Notes: generated by a model not told the origin, from the sequence alone. A stretch of 57,730 bases of DNA from Chitinophagaceae bacterium (GCA_016787065.1 JAEUVD010000021.1:1-57730); one strand, 5' to 3'; counted from the first letter of the stretch, positions 9,401 to 18,391 are shown. Translations and numbers: made by a program.

Positions 9401-12400
9401 CACCTCGTTCATTTTCCGTTATCGGGTATTCTATTTGTTTCTGGTCTTTCAAAGAAATCCATTGTAGATTATTTTTAGTATCGTTAGTTTGATAACTGCT
9501 CATGTACAATAAGCTAACTTCTTCATAAGGCGAGGCCATTTTTAAGTTTGCTGTTTCTCCTGGTTCAAATGTTTCTTTGCTAACATGAGTTCGTAACATT
9601 TCTGAATTCAAACAAGAAAAATCGTTTACTTGAAAGAATCGAATGAATTTTTTTTCAATCACTTCCATGCCAAAAACATCCGTTGTTTTTGCTTCTACCA
9701 CATACCAGCCATCCTCAGCAGGTGCTGTAACCTGGATGTTTCCTTCTTCTGTTGATTGCACATTTTTCGTCCATATTGTTTTTTCCGTTTCCCAATTCAA
9801 TTTATTTGTTTCATCACCAAATTCATCGAATGGAAATTGCTTATGAAATTCTTCTTTCTCCCATAAAGGCATATCTACTTTCGACCATAATCGACTTCTA
9901 TAAATCTGATCAGGCGATTTTAATTTCTTCAAGCTAAGCGATACCGTTGCGGTTACATGCGCTCCTGAAAGATTCTTGGTTTTCACTTGCAACGTTTTCC
10001 ATGTATCTTTTTCTACTTCATCTTTTGAATGGATACTTACCAGCAAGCTTTCGTATGCTACTGAAATCTGTTGTGTGCCACTTCGTGTTTCACCATTGAT
10101 GTCGGTAATATCAGCGTGAACTTCATAATCGAAAGTTGGTTTGCTTTCTTTGCTTACGGTTGCGTCGGGTTTTGCTATAAAGGTAAATTCAAACGAGCCA
10201 TCCGATTTAGTATTACACTTTCCGTGTGCTATGGCCATTTCATTACTTTGTTGTTGTCCGCCACGATAGTAACACCACCAATACGGAAAACGAGCTCTAC
10301 GCGTAACCGTATATTTTACAACAGCACCGTCGATGGCATTGCCTGCATAGGCTTTGGCTTTTCCGATAACATGAATTTCGTCATTCAGGCGATAACTACT
10401 TTTGATGGTATCAAAAGCCACTTCAAATTTCGGGCGCTTGTATTCTTCTACACTGAAATACGTTTGATCGGATTCACATTGAATTGAAAATTGTCCGGTA
10501 AGCAATCCTTCCGGAGCCACAAAGGATCCATGAATGCTGCCAAACTCATTCGAAGTAAAATTCTGTTCTTTGATCAATTGATAATTCGCATCAAAGAATT
10601 TCACTTTGGTTAATTTGTTTTGTAACAATTCATGTTGTTTGTAACCTTTTCCTTTTGAACGAATTAAAATCGCTTTGAAATATACGGTTTGATTGGGCCG
10701 GTAAATACTTCGATCTGTAAAAAGAAAAGCTCTGGTTTGTTCGGGATACTGCTCATTCATTTCACCATCATATAAATTATCGAAAAGTAAAAGGTGGTCT
10801 TCGCCTTGAATAATTTCCGGAATAACATTTTGATTTTTAGCTGAAATTAAAACCTTGCCGTTTTTATCGCTGGTGTAAGTACCTGCTGTGGTCATTGCAT
10901 TTTTGCGTGTTTCATAATCGTAATTGAACAGCCATGTTTTCACTTGCACATTGCCAAGAGGCTCTCCGGTATTTCTGTGAACAACATAGAATGTATTTGA
11001 TTGGCCATATTGTTTTTGAGGTATAATATAGGCCAAGTTAGAAACCTGCATCAGTGTAAAATTTGTTTCCGAATTGTCGTTAAAATCGTTCGATTCAGAA
11101 ACAATCAATACATAGGTGCCAAGCGATAACCCGTCGATGGCAATTTCGGTACTATGTTGTTTATAATCTTCGGTTTTTGGCAGGTTTACTTGCCATTGTT
11201 TTTGTGTTGGAAGATTTAAAACAAACTGTGATTTCTCTTGTTCACCATAATTGAAATATTGTTGTAATTTGATAAGTTGATCGTGTGTAATACGGGCAAT
11301 GCGACAATAGACTTTTGAAACATTTCTGAAATTAATTTTAGCCAAATTAGTTTGGTTGGGTAAAACAACTTTTTCGGTAGTTACTTGTAACTGATGTTTG
11401 TAAATGGAAGCCAATAAATTTTTAGCTTCTATGCCAGCCGTTGCATCCGGAAATTTGGCTACAAGTTGTTTGCAAATACTTACAGCCATGATATAATTGG
11501 AGGCATCTTGTTCCGCATTTTCATCTCCATAACCTCGATTATCCTCTACAAACGTTTGCGCATAAAGTAACGACGCCTGAGCTGCTAAGGAGTTATTGGG
11601 ATAACGTTTAGCCAGGTTGTCTAATGCGTCTTTGTAAAGTTCTTTTTTATCGTCGAGTGTACTTTTGCTATAGCAATATTTTATTCGTTCTAAATCCACA
11701 TCAATGAGTGCCGATGGATCAACATCATTCAGATGAAATCGAATGGCATCTTGAAGTAATTCTAAGGCTGTATATTTTGGAGATTCAGTATCGGATGTTT
11801 TAAAACGGGCATTACAAAACGTTGCAGCCGCACTAAATGCTTTGGCATCGTCTATTTCAAAGGCATATTCCGGTTCGGTAATTTCTATTTCATCATTCCG
11901 AAAGAAATCAAATGCTCTATGTATAAGGAAATCATATAAGGTGGGTCTTAATTTTTCGGTATGTTCTCCGGCAAGAAGAATTTTCTGAAGTTTAGTTAAA
12001 GAGTATTTTTTTGCTTCGTCATTCATAGCCAGTGACGACTGATAGTGATTATAGGTCTTCTGATAAAATACATCCGCACTCCAGGTTTGAATGTCTTCAT
12101 CCGAATAGGCACTTGCACCTTTGGTACGATTCATGATCTGCCATCGGTTCTCCTCGTAATAGGTCCAATATAACTCGGCTGTCATGGAATGAAGGAGTTG
12201 CTTAACTGGAAACTGTGCTTGCTTTAATTCGTTTTCAAAGAACTTAATATCGTTCAGTCTTGAGGTTTCATCACGTTCGTTTTGCGTAACGCGTAACACA
12301 CATAGCGCATGAATATACTCCTCTGTATTTTGTTCGGTACGAGCTTGTTTAAGCACTTGTTCTACCTCTTTTTGGGCGGAAGTATTCAATCCTTTTTCCA

Positions 12401-12515
12401 GAAGTGAATCGATGCGTTTCCAACGTTGGTTAAATGTGTTCATCATGGGTTTTTGAGAGAAGATAAGTTGAAAGTTTAGTAATAAAATACTGAGGAGTAG
12501 AAGGTGCTTTCGCAT
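6423..12515 (-). CDS. Alpha-2-macroglobulin family protein with thioester motif
   Basis: A 2030-residue secreted protein (signal peptide MRKHLLLLSILLLNFQLIFS, then QKP). The first 370 residues or so are helical and repeat-like. The macroglobulin part begins with an MG domain (YIIPQKQYGQSNTFYVVHRN) and the MG2 signature FTDRSIYRPNQTVYFKAI near residue 600. The A2M domain (FNETAFFYPQLHTDEQGNI, about 1255) is followed by the thioester site CAEQ at 1487-1490 inside PHACAEQTFNRYYA, and by an alpha/alpha-barrel with GGFSWFKGMPDDRFVTQYIL. Cys and Gln are both present, so an internal thioester can form. Bacterial A2Ms trap proteases at the envelope, often with a penicillin-binding partner; none is adjacent here. 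It appears monocistronic. A CATCTTTG element (12536-12543) may be its promoter. Confidence 0.9.
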   Translation of the reverse strand: MRKHLLLLSILLLNFQLIFSQKPMMNTFNQRWKRIDSLLEKGLNTSAQKEVEQVLKQARTEQNTEEYIHALCVLRVTQNERDETSRLNDIKFFENELKQAQFPVKQLLHSMTAELYWTYYEENRWQIMNRTKGASAYSDEDIQTWSADVFYQKTYNHYQSSLAMNDEAKKYSLTKLQKILLAGEHTEKLRPTLYDFLIHRAFDFFRNDEIEITEPEYAFEIDDAKAFSAAATFCNARFKTSDTESPKYTALELLQDAIRFHLNDVDPSALIDVDLERIKYCYSKSTLDDKKELYKDALDNLAKRYPNNSLAAQASLLYAQTFVEDNRGYGDENAEQDASNYIMAVSICKQLVAKFPDATAGIEAKNLLASIYKHQLQVTTEKVVLPNQTNLAKINFRNVSKVYCRIARITHDQLIKLQQYFNYGEQEKSQFVLNLPTQKQWQVNLPKTEDYKQHSTEIAIDGLSLGTYVLIVSESNDFNDNSETNFTLMQVSNLAYIIPQKQYGQSNTFYVVHRNTGEPLGNVQVKTWLFNYDYETRKNAMTTAGTYTSDKNGKVLISAKNQNVIPEIIQGEDHLLLFDNLYDGEMNEQYPEQTRAFLFTDRSIYRPNQTVYFKAILIRSKGKGYKQHELLQNKLTKVKFFDANYQLIKEQNFTSNEFGSIHGSFVAPEGLLTGQFSIQCESDQTYFSVEEYKRPKFEVAFDTIKSSYRLNDEIHVIGKAKAYAGNAIDGAVVKYTVTRRARFPYWWCYYRGGQQQSNEMAIAHGKCNTKSDGSFEFTFIAKPDATVSKESKPTFDYEVHADITDINGETRSGTQQISVAYESLLVSIHSKDEVEKDTWKTLQVKTKNLSGAHVTATVSLSLKKLKSPDQIYRSRLWSKVDMPLWEKEEFHKQFPFDEFGDETNKLNWETEKTIWTKNVQSTEEGNIQVTAPAEDGWYVVEAKTTDVFGMEVIEKKFIRFFQVNDFSCLNSEMLRTHVSKETFEPGETANLKMASPYEEVSLLYMSSYQTNDTKNNLQWISLKDQKQIEYPITENERGGFFSHYMYVKQNRMYTGQASIAVPWTNKELVISTETFRDKMLPGSEQEWTLKITGSKKEKVSAEVLATMYDASLDAFRSHAWNRLGLYATNSSSMRFESGNNFTSNAATPLFTSQEVISAIPDKRYDELNWWQLKYQTVMLFDRSISFSANAEPQVKFTPPVVRKAEMASASEKPPVVAADSYTWSADSTSNTKGGSYALKANDNSKNEATTPALRTNFNETAFFYPQLHTDEQGNILLKFKAPESLTRWKLMAFAHTASLQEGMLSENSVTQKEVMMVPNTPRFLREGDHMLYSAKVSNLSAQTLKGNAVLQIIDALTNNPVDLLFENATNSIPLSVAALESSPVQWKIHIPEGFTHPVLVKTYFQSNQVSDGEQNTLPVLLNSMLVTETLPLSVKANEHKAYRFEKLLNSEQSKTIRHYNLSVEYTTNPAWYAVQALPYLTDFPHACAEQTFNRYYANALATFLANSNPKIKTIFSDWQEKDSSALLSNLEKNQELKAALLEETPWVLDAKNEQEQKKNLKVLFDVTRMSKELERTTRELALMQSPNGGFSWFKGMPDDRFVTQYILSGMGRLKHLGVKEMGSNQRVQSIIAKAIPYLDARLAEDYNELLKTKAKLSEQQISYFQLQWLYMRSFFLTDYPIQEQTRTAFKFYKEQCAKYWVKQNKYMQALSAISLHRMGDEITPKAIIASLRENAIHKEAMGMYWKEINSSYWWYEAPVESMSMLIECFREVAMSEAEVDEMKIWLLKNKQTTNWKTTKATADACYALLLNGTYWLASEPQVAINLGGKAVSFSNKEGGTGYVKTSFEGKEILPSMGNIDVDVKGGKGITWGAVYWQYFEQLDKISSSQTPLQLKKTMYKVEHTAQGDQLVPITSQSPLHIGDKVSVKIELRVDRVMEYIHLKDMRASCFEPLNVLSSYRYQNGLGYYEATKDMATHFFFSWLPTGTYVFEYPMFVTHEGSFSNGIAQAQCMYAPEFSSHSEGLMVEVKK

Positions 12516-12535
12516 AAAAAGTAGAATTGAGAGTG

Positions 12536-12543
12536 CAAAGATG
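12536..12543 (-). promoter_or_regulatory. Possible -7 element (CATCTTTG) of the alpha-2-macroglobulin gene
   Basis: The minus-strand CATCTTTG differs from TAnnTTTG at one base and lies 21 bases before the start. The same octamer occurs upstream of the other macroglobulin-like gene at 51479-51486. No -33 element was seen here. Confidence 0.25.
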
Positions 12544-12685
12544 CTTGGTTTTTTTAATTAAGTTCTGCTAATCGTGATAAGAGAATGTAAAGCACGCCCA
12601 ACGATGATTAGGTTTTGATGATCTTCAACAAAGTAGGGGTAGCTGAATCGCTAAACTAACTACGCATTACGGTATGGAGAGCAAC

Positions 12686-14101
12686 TTAATTACTTAGTAC
12701 TTTCAATTTGTAAAAATCATAACGCATCGTTTCCATAGGAATTCGTTCCCAGCGTGAATGATCGGAAGGCTTTCGGTTTTTTTCACATACAAGGTAATTG
12801 GAGGGCTTCCAACGAACACCCAAATGGAAATAGCGCATCAGATAGTTCTGAAAACTCCAATCTTCAAATTGTTTGTTTTCCACTTCAAAATAAGTATTCG
12901 ACGGAACAAGTTGTCCGATCGCATACACATCATGAAGAATTTCATGGTCTCTACTTGTTTTACCAACAAAAAATACTGTAAGGAGTACCGATAATATGCA
13001 AAGAAAATAAGCCGTACGATTAAGGGTTGCTTTGTACTTCACGCTAAAGGCGTCAATCCATTTTTCTGTAAAGGCACTATACCAGATTCCGAAGGCTAAC
13101 CCGAAACATGGCAATGCAGCAACCATGTAAAACCCCTTTTGTACGGAGGTTAACATTAAAGGAAGTGTACCGCATAATCCAAGAAGAAGAAAGAAAAAAA
13201 CCTTCTTTTTATCGGCAAAGAATAGAGTGCTTAGGCGTTGTTTTAAACTTATCAAATACAACAATATACCAATACTAAGCACTGGAATTAACTCCGTAAA
13301 TAATCGAATTAACGTATCGAATCGGTTGGTTACGGTAGGGGCATGACCAACACGCTGAAACAAGCGTAATATAAAATAATTATCAATAATGCTTTTATGA
13401 AGGGTAGGATGAAACCAAACTAAGGCAGCAAACCCAATAGGGATACTACTTAAGAGCATTGTATCACGAGTTGTTTGGGTGAAGTTAAGTTGACCACTTA
13501 GTAGTAAACAAACCGGAATAGCTAAGGGGTACAAGCCGGGTAAGCCTTTCGATAAGAAGGCCAGTACAACAAATATTCCTGAAAGAAGAAGCCAAAGTAA
13601 ATTTTTGCTTTGTTTGAAGTACACGTTACATGATGCTGCTATGGCTGACAAACAAAAAACACTCATGGTATTTTCATGCATGCAATTATGAAACGACCAA
13701 AAACAAACTGGTATAGTAATCCAGCAAAGGATGGCTAACCAATAAAACTGTTTTCGTTCGGGCATTACAAGTTGCCAGATATGTTTGATGAGTAACATGT
13801 TCAGTAGCATCATGAGTAAGGTATAGATGCGTTCGGTGTACATCGAATCACCGAATACCCTAAAGAACAACGATTCGAGCCAGAATACCAATGGAGGCTG
13901 TTCGTGAAACGATGGCAGATTAGCAACATTCATTTCATCGAAATAAGGAAACCAAAAACTTCCTTCGCCATGTGCTAAATTTTTAGCAACAGAAGTGTAC
14001 AAGTACGCATCGCAGAACATGCCATCTTGAATTAGCACTGGCAAGGTTAACAGAAAAGCGATGGCTAGCGTGCCAAGAATAAACGGACGTTGATGGTGCA
14101 T
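12686..14101 (-). CDS. GT39/ArnT-like integral membrane glycosyltransferase
   Basis: A 471-residue polytopic protein with about ten hydrophobic segments. After the first membrane span comes the family's periplasmic acidic loop, DGMFCDAYLYTSVAKNLAHG, where an early Asp/Glu acts in lipid-phosphate-sugar binding. Next is FHEQPPLVFWLESLFFRVFG, the ArnT/PMT-type 'xxPPLxfWL' motif. Such enzymes transfer a sugar from a polyprenyl phosphate to lipid A, protein or another acceptor on the outer face of the inner membrane. It starts 12 bases after the dihydroorotase stop on the same strand and is probably co-transcribed, with no functional link. A second GT39 with a matching motif lies at 47642-49072. 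Acceptor unknown. Confidence 0.82.
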   Translation of the reverse strand: MHHQRPFILGTLAIAFLLTLPVLIQDGMFCDAYLYTSVAKNLAHGEGSFWFPYFDEMNVANLPSFHEQPPLVFWLESLFFRVFGDSMYTERIYTLLMMLLNMLLIKHIWQLVMPERKQFYWLAILCWITIPVCFWSFHNCMHENTMSVFCLSAIAASCNVYFKQSKNLLWLLLSGIFVVLAFLSKGLPGLYPLAIPVCLLLSGQLNFTQTTRDTMLLSSIPIGFAALVWFHPTLHKSIIDNYFILRLFQRVGHAPTVTNRFDTLIRLFTELIPVLSIGILLYLISLKQRLSTLFFADKKKVFFFLLLGLCGTLPLMLTSVQKGFYMVAALPCFGLAFGIWYSAFTEKWIDAFSVKYKATLNRTAYFLCILSVLLTVFFVGKTSRDHEILHDVYAIGQLVPSNTYFEVENKQFEDWSFQNYLMRYFHLGVRWKPSNYLVCEKNRKPSDHSRWERIPMETMRYDFYKLKVLSN

Positions 14102-14113
14102 ACTGTTTCTACA

Positions 14114-15460
14114 TTAAGCCCGATTAAATTGTAAGCGCATACCATTTTCACCTTCTACTATGTTTCCTTGATGATAAGCCAATCGGCCGTTTACAAAGGT
14201 GCTTTCGATGGAAGCCGGAAAATGGTGACCCTCAAATGGCGACCAACCACAACGATATAAAATGGATTGCTTAGTAACCTCGGTAGATTTAGTTAAGTCA
14301 ACCAATACAGCATCCGCAAAATAACCTTCACGAATATAACCTCGTTCAGATATTTGAAAACATCGAGCCGGAGCATGACAAGCTTTTGCTACTATGTTCT
14401 CTAGCGATATTCTTCCGTTCGTATAGGCTTCTAGTAACATGAGTAAACTGTGTTGTACAAGCGGTACACCGGCCGGGGCATCAGAATAATTTTTTTGCTT
14501 CTCTTCCCAAGTATGTGGTGCATGGTCGGTAGCAATTATATCTAACCGATCATCGAGCAATGCTTTCCAAAGGGCTTCCCGATTGGAAGCTGCTTTAATT
14601 GCAGGATTGCATTTGATGAGGTTGCCATTGCGTTCGTAATCATCAGCAGAGAAATAAAGATGATGCACACAAACTTCCGCGGTAATGCGTTTGTCTTCCA
14701 TCGGAAACAGATTCGTAAAGAGTTGCAATTCCTTTTCTGTTGAAATATGAAGAATATGCAAGCGCGTATTGAATTTTTTAGCAAGCTGAATAGCACTCAA
14801 CGACGATTCATAACAAACATCTTCATTTCGAATTACAGGGTGCAAACGCGCATGATTTAATTCAAGTCCTTGAGCTTGCATGCGTTCGATATTCGCTTTA
14901 ATCATCGGTTCCGATTCGCAATGTGTTGCGATTAAAACCTCCGATTCGGAGAATATTTTTTCCAGCGTAATAATATTATCTACCAGCATATTTCCTGTAC
15001 TTGAACCCATAAATATCTTCAAGCCACACACGTCCTTTTTATGCTGATTAATGCGCAAAGCATCTTCTGCGTTATCGTTAGAAACGCCTAAAAAAAAGGA
15101 GTAGTTAGCAGGTGATGTATTAGCCGCAATAAGCATCTTCTCTTCTAACCTTTCCATAGATAACGTTGGTGGAATTACATTCGGCATTTCCATAAACGAG
15201 GTTACCCCGCCGGCAACTGCAGCCCGCGATTCGGTTGCTATACAAGCTTTATGGGTTAGGCCAGGTTCGCGAAAATGAACCTGATCGTCTATTAATCCGG
15301 GAAGAAGATGAAGGCCTTCTCCATTGATTTCAGTAACTCGCTCCTTTACAGTGATGTTCGAATCAATACGCTCGAAACGCTTGTTTTTTAGGAGAACATC
15401 GTTGGTTTCAATGATTCCTTCGTTTATAACCTGAATGTTTTTGATGAGATAGGCAGACAT
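14114..15460 (-). CDS. pyrC: Dihydroorotase (class I), Bacteroidota form
   Basis: Cyclises carbamoyl-aspartate to dihydroorotate in pyrimidine synthesis (cytosol, 448 residues). Visible: LLPGLIDDQVHFREPGLTHK near the N-terminus; VCGLKIFMGSSTG with the Lys expected to be carbamylated; IATHCESE, LHILHIST and IIATDHAPHTWEEK as further metal and catalytic blocks. The first His of the usual HxH pair is Gln here (DDQVHF), a variant I associate with Bacteroidota dihydroorotases. I take the Met at 15460 as the start: the open frame extends to an ATG at 15529, but the extra 23 residues do not resemble the family, while MSAYLIKNIQVINEG does. Allantoinase/dihydropyrimidinase is the alternative, less likely. 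Confidence 0.88.
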   Translation of the reverse strand: MSAYLIKNIQVINEGIIETNDVLLKNKRFERIDSNITVKERVTEINGEGLHLLPGLIDDQVHFREPGLTHKACIATESRAAVAGGVTSFMEMPNVIPPTLSMERLEEKMLIAANTSPANYSFFLGVSNDNAEDALRINQHKKDVCGLKIFMGSSTGNMLVDNIITLEKIFSESEVLIATHCESEPMIKANIERMQAQGLELNHARLHPVIRNEDVCYESSLSAIQLAKKFNTRLHILHISTEKELQLFTNLFPMEDKRITAEVCVHHLYFSADDYERNGNLIKCNPAIKAASNREALWKALLDDRLDIIATDHAPHTWEEKQKNYSDAPAGVPLVQHSLLMLLEAYTNGRISLENIVAKACHAPARCFQISERGYIREGYFADAVLVDLTKSTEVTKQSILYRCGWSPFEGHHFPASIESTFVNGRLAYHQGNIVEGENGMRLQFNRA

Positions 15461-15603
15461 AGAATCGCTTTGCTGCGAAAGTAGCTCCAAATCGGCAATG
15501 CAAGAACGAAGGAGCAGGCTTTCCTCCATGAATTTTAGTATATCCTTATTCGGATACTATTTTGAAGAATTGACGAAAGCGATAAACTAATCTTTTCTCG
15601 TAT

Positions 15604-15611
15604 TACATTTG
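15604..15611 (+). promoter_or_regulatory. Possible -7 element (TACATTTG) of the DUF4476 gene
   Basis: An exact TAnnTTTG match 18 bases before the ATG. No well-spaced -33 TTTG was found (the nearest TTG is about 31 bases away). Confidence 0.35.
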
Positions 15612-15629
15612 AGGATTAAATAAAGAATT

Positions 15630-16592
15630 ATGGTGAAGAAATATCTAATGGCTACACTGCTTTGTTTTGGTATGCTTACGACTATCCAAGCTCAATGGCT
15701 GCCCACTGCTAACCTCACAGTATTTTCAGATGATGGTGAACCATTTACCTTAGTACTGAATGGAGAGAAGTACAATACAACGCCCGAAACAAATGTGCGC
15801 GTAGAAGAATTACCGAATCCTTATTATAGTTGTAAAATTCTTTTTGAATCAAAATCTATTCCTACACTTTCCAAAAATGTGCAATTAACGGATGCCAACG
15901 GAATTCCGCAAGACGTTGTTTATCGAATCAAAAAATCTGGAACGAAATATGTGCTTCGCTATTTCTCGATGCAACCTGCTGAACAAAACATGGTGCGACC
16001 TGGTAACTGTTCCGTTTACCGCTTCGGGAATCCGGGTATTATGATTGCGGGACCTGGTTTTCAAGGTGGCGTTTCAATTCAGAATAATAACAACTATCCG
16101 CAAGGACGAGGGAATTCTTCTAATAATGTGCAGGTTAATGTAGGCGGTGTAAACATGAATGTAGATATTCCGAATCAAGGGGGCATGCGTAATGGTACAA
16201 CCACAACCACTACCACCACCACTACTACCACTACATCGGGCGGGAGAAGAAATGATGAGGCTTATATTGATTACAACGGGTCTTCAAATGGTAACAATTG
16301 CAACACGCCTATGCGAACAAATGATTTCAATGACGTGATGAAAACTTTGAAACAAACATCGTTTGAAGAAACCCGATTAAGTACAGCCAAACAAATTTTA
16401 GGCATGAACTGCATGAACACGAATCAAATTATACAAGTGTTGTCGGCGTTTAATTTCAGCGCAAGTAAATTAGAATTCGCAAAGTATGCGTATGATTTTT
16501 GTATCGACCCAAAAATGTATTTTAAAGTAGTAAACTCACTCAATTTTGATAGCGATAAACAAGATTTAAATGAATTTCTGCAAGGTAGATAA
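15630..16592 (+). CDS. Secreted DUF4476-domain protein with poly-threonine linker
   Basis: 320 residues: a signal peptide (MVKKYLMATLLCFGMLTTIQAQ), a beta-rich N-terminal part typical of DUF4476 proteins (LTVFSDDGEPFTLVLNGEKY, RVEELPNPYYSCKILFE), an Asn/Gly-rich middle, a run of 13 Thr (residues about 190-202), then a helical C-terminal DUF4476 domain (MRTNDFNDVMKTLKQTSFEE to LNFDSDKQDLNEFLQGR). The family is widespread in Bacteroidota and has no known function to my knowledge. It is followed at 108 bases by the Wzi-like gene on the same strand. The Thr tract is encoded by mixed ACN codons. Confidence 0.8.
   Translation: MVKKYLMATLLCFGMLTTIQAQWLPTANLTVFSDDGEPFTLVLNGEKYNTTPETNVRVEELPNPYYSCKILFESKSIPTLSKNVQLTDANGIPQDVVYRIKKSGTKYVLRYFSMQPAEQNMVRPGNCSVYRFGNPGIMIAGPGFQGGVSIQNNNNYPQGRGNSSNNVQVNVGGVNMNVDIPNQGGMRNGTTTTTTTTTTTTTSGGRRNDEAYIDYNGSSNGNNCNTPMRTNDFNDVMKTLKQTSFEETRLSTAKQILGMNCMNTNQIIQVLSAFNFSASKLEFAKYAYDFCIDPKMYFKVVNSLNFDSDKQDLNEFLQGR
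16197..16235 (+). repeat. ACN-triplet run encoding 13 threonines
   Basis: Thirteen consecutive ACA/ACC/ACT codons inside the DUF4476 gene. Codons are mixed, so the run is selected or old rather than a fresh slippage product. It probably forms an extended, possibly O-glycosylated linker. Confidence 0.7.
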
Positions 16593-16699
16593 GCATGGTG
16601 TGAGCGCCATTGGTGTTGATGCTCGATGATGATATTGTTTTCATTCCGCATTAAATTATCGTGTATTCAGTTACCTTTACCCATTACAAACAGCGCTTC

Positions 16700-18385
16700 A
16701 TGAAGTATTTATACCTACTTGTTTTTCTTACCGTTTACACAAGTTTGTGTTTTTCACAATCAACTAACCTGAGCCGACGAATGGATGATTACTATCAATT
16801 GGAACGGCTTGATATATTAAGTAATCGTGTTTCTGATTCATTAATTACCTCGTTGAATAATATCAGTAGAAAGGATGCGGTTCGATTTTTGGAAAGCTAT
16901 CTGGAAAGTCATGAAGGTAAATTAAGCGATAAGGAAATAGACGAAATAAAATACATGATCTCCAAAAGTGGAGAATGGGCATCGAACGGTGATGGAGCTA
17001 TTGATTCGGAATATCCTGTTTTGAAAACGTTCTATAAAAAACAACCTGATCTCATTAATATTAACAAGGATGATTATAATTTGGTTATCAACCCGATTAT
17101 TTATTATCAGAAAACCTTAGAAAGCGCTTTTAATAAGGAAAATCTGTTTGTCAACACGCGTGGCATTGAAGTGCGCGGTTCTATTGCTAAACGCGTAGGC
17201 TTCTATTCTACATTTTGTGATAATCAAGAACGTGGCCCGAGTTATTATCAGTACTATGTGCAAAACAGAAAGGCAGTACCGGGAATGGCTTATTATAAAG
17301 ATTTTAAAGATACCAAAACCGGACAAGACTATATTTATGCTGCTGGTGCAATTGATGTGGAAGCCATTCGAAATAAAGTGAATCTTAGTTTCGGTCATGA
17401 CAGACATCAAATTGGTGATGGGTATCGTAGTTTGTTATTGAGTGATTTTTCCGCTAACTATCTCTTCTTTAAAATTAATACGCGTTTAGGTCGTTTCAAC
17501 TACCAAAATTTATATACTGAATTAATACCGCAATATGTACGTTCAGGTGATAAACTCTTGCCCAAAAAATATGCGGCCATGCACTACCTGAGTATGAACG
17601 TTACAAACTGGTTCAATGTAGGTTTGTTTGAAGGTATCATTTTCGGAAGAACTACCGGCTTCGATTTTCAATATATGAATCCTATTATATTTTATCGAAG
17701 TATTGAACAAGCCAATGGTAGTCCGGATAATGCTAACCTAGGAGCTACTTTCAAAGCGAATACTAGTTTGAATACGGTTGTTTACGGACAATTACTTTTC
17801 GATGAATTTAAGTTTGCCGAACTTAAAGCAAAAAATAAATGGTGGGGGAATAAATATGCTTTTCAACTTGGTTTGAAAATAGCTGATCCGTTTAATATTA
17901 ATAATCTTTTTATTCAGGCAGAATATAATTACATAAGGCCTTATACCTATTCCTTCCGCGATTCGATTGCCAATTACACACATTATAATCAACCTTTGGC
18001 ACATCCTCGCGGTGCTAACCTAACCGAATGGGCTTTGATAATTCGTTACAAACCTATGCGGCATTTATACATGACCTTAAAAACGTTTTATCTTCAACAA
18101 GGCTTGGATTCATCGAATATTAAACCTTCCTATGGTGGCGATGTTTTCAAAGATTACGACTTTCACGGTAAGGAATATGAGAAATACATGTTCAACGGTT
18201 TTTATACGAATGTGTACTTTAATAATATTAATGCGAGTTACGAATTCCGTCCAAATTTATTTGCCGACTTAGGCTTAACTTATCGTGTGGAAACATCGAA
18301 AATCGCTTTTAATCCAAGTTATAATTCATTGCAGTTTTATGTTGGACTTCGTTTAAATACAATACGCCGGCAATACGATTATTAG
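16700..18385 (+). CDS. Capsule-assembly Wzi/RemB-like outer-membrane beta-barrel protein
   Basis: 561 residues from the Met at 16700 (MKYLYLLVFLTVYTSLCFSQ is a signal peptide; the longer frame from 16661 adds 13 non-signal residues). A helical N-terminal region (about 30-110) precedes a barrel. The block VNLSFGHDRHQIGDGYRSLL followed by FFKINTRLGRFNYQNLYTEL is the conserved core of the Wzi family and of gliding-related RemB proteins, and IFGRTTGFDFQYMNPIIFYR is also family-like. Strand ends alternate polar/aromatic and the C-terminus is amphipathic (LQFYVGLRLNTIRRQYDY). Wzi proteins anchor capsule at the outer membrane; RemB acts in gliding surface mobility. No capsule cluster is adjacent, so the precise role is open. 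It lies seven bases upstream of an alpha/beta hydrolase. Confidence 0.8.
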   Translation: MKYLYLLVFLTVYTSLCFSQSTNLSRRMDDYYQLERLDILSNRVSDSLITSLNNISRKDAVRFLESYLESHEGKLSDKEIDEIKYMISKSGEWASNGDGAIDSEYPVLKTFYKKQPDLININKDDYNLVINPIIYYQKTLESAFNKENLFVNTRGIEVRGSIAKRVGFYSTFCDNQERGPSYYQYYVQNRKAVPGMAYYKDFKDTKTGQDYIYAAGAIDVEAIRNKVNLSFGHDRHQIGDGYRSLLLSDFSANYLFFKINTRLGRFNYQNLYTELIPQYVRSGDKLLPKKYAAMHYLSMNVTNWFNVGLFEGIIFGRTTGFDFQYMNPIIFYRSIEQANGSPDNANLGATFKANTSLNTVVYGQLLFDEFKFAELKAKNKWWGNKYAFQLGLKIADPFNINNLFIQAEYNYIRPYTYSFRDSIANYTHYNQPLAHPRGANLTEWALIIRYKPMRHLYMTLKTFYLQQGLDSSNIKPSYGGDVFKDYDFHGKEYEKYMFNGFYTNVYFNNINASYEFRPNLFADLGLTYRVETSKIAFNPSYNSLQFYVGLRLNTIRRQYDY

Positions 18386-18391
18386 TAAAAC

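Noticed and set aside
10071..10487. 138-residue plus-strand open frame opposite the macroglobulin gene
   Set aside because: It lies wholly within the antisense of a well-supported gene, has no recognisable motif and looks like a shadow of it.
15461..15529. Longer dihydroorotase from the ATG at 15529
   Set aside because: The extra 23 residues do not resemble the family, whose N-terminus fits the Met at 15460.
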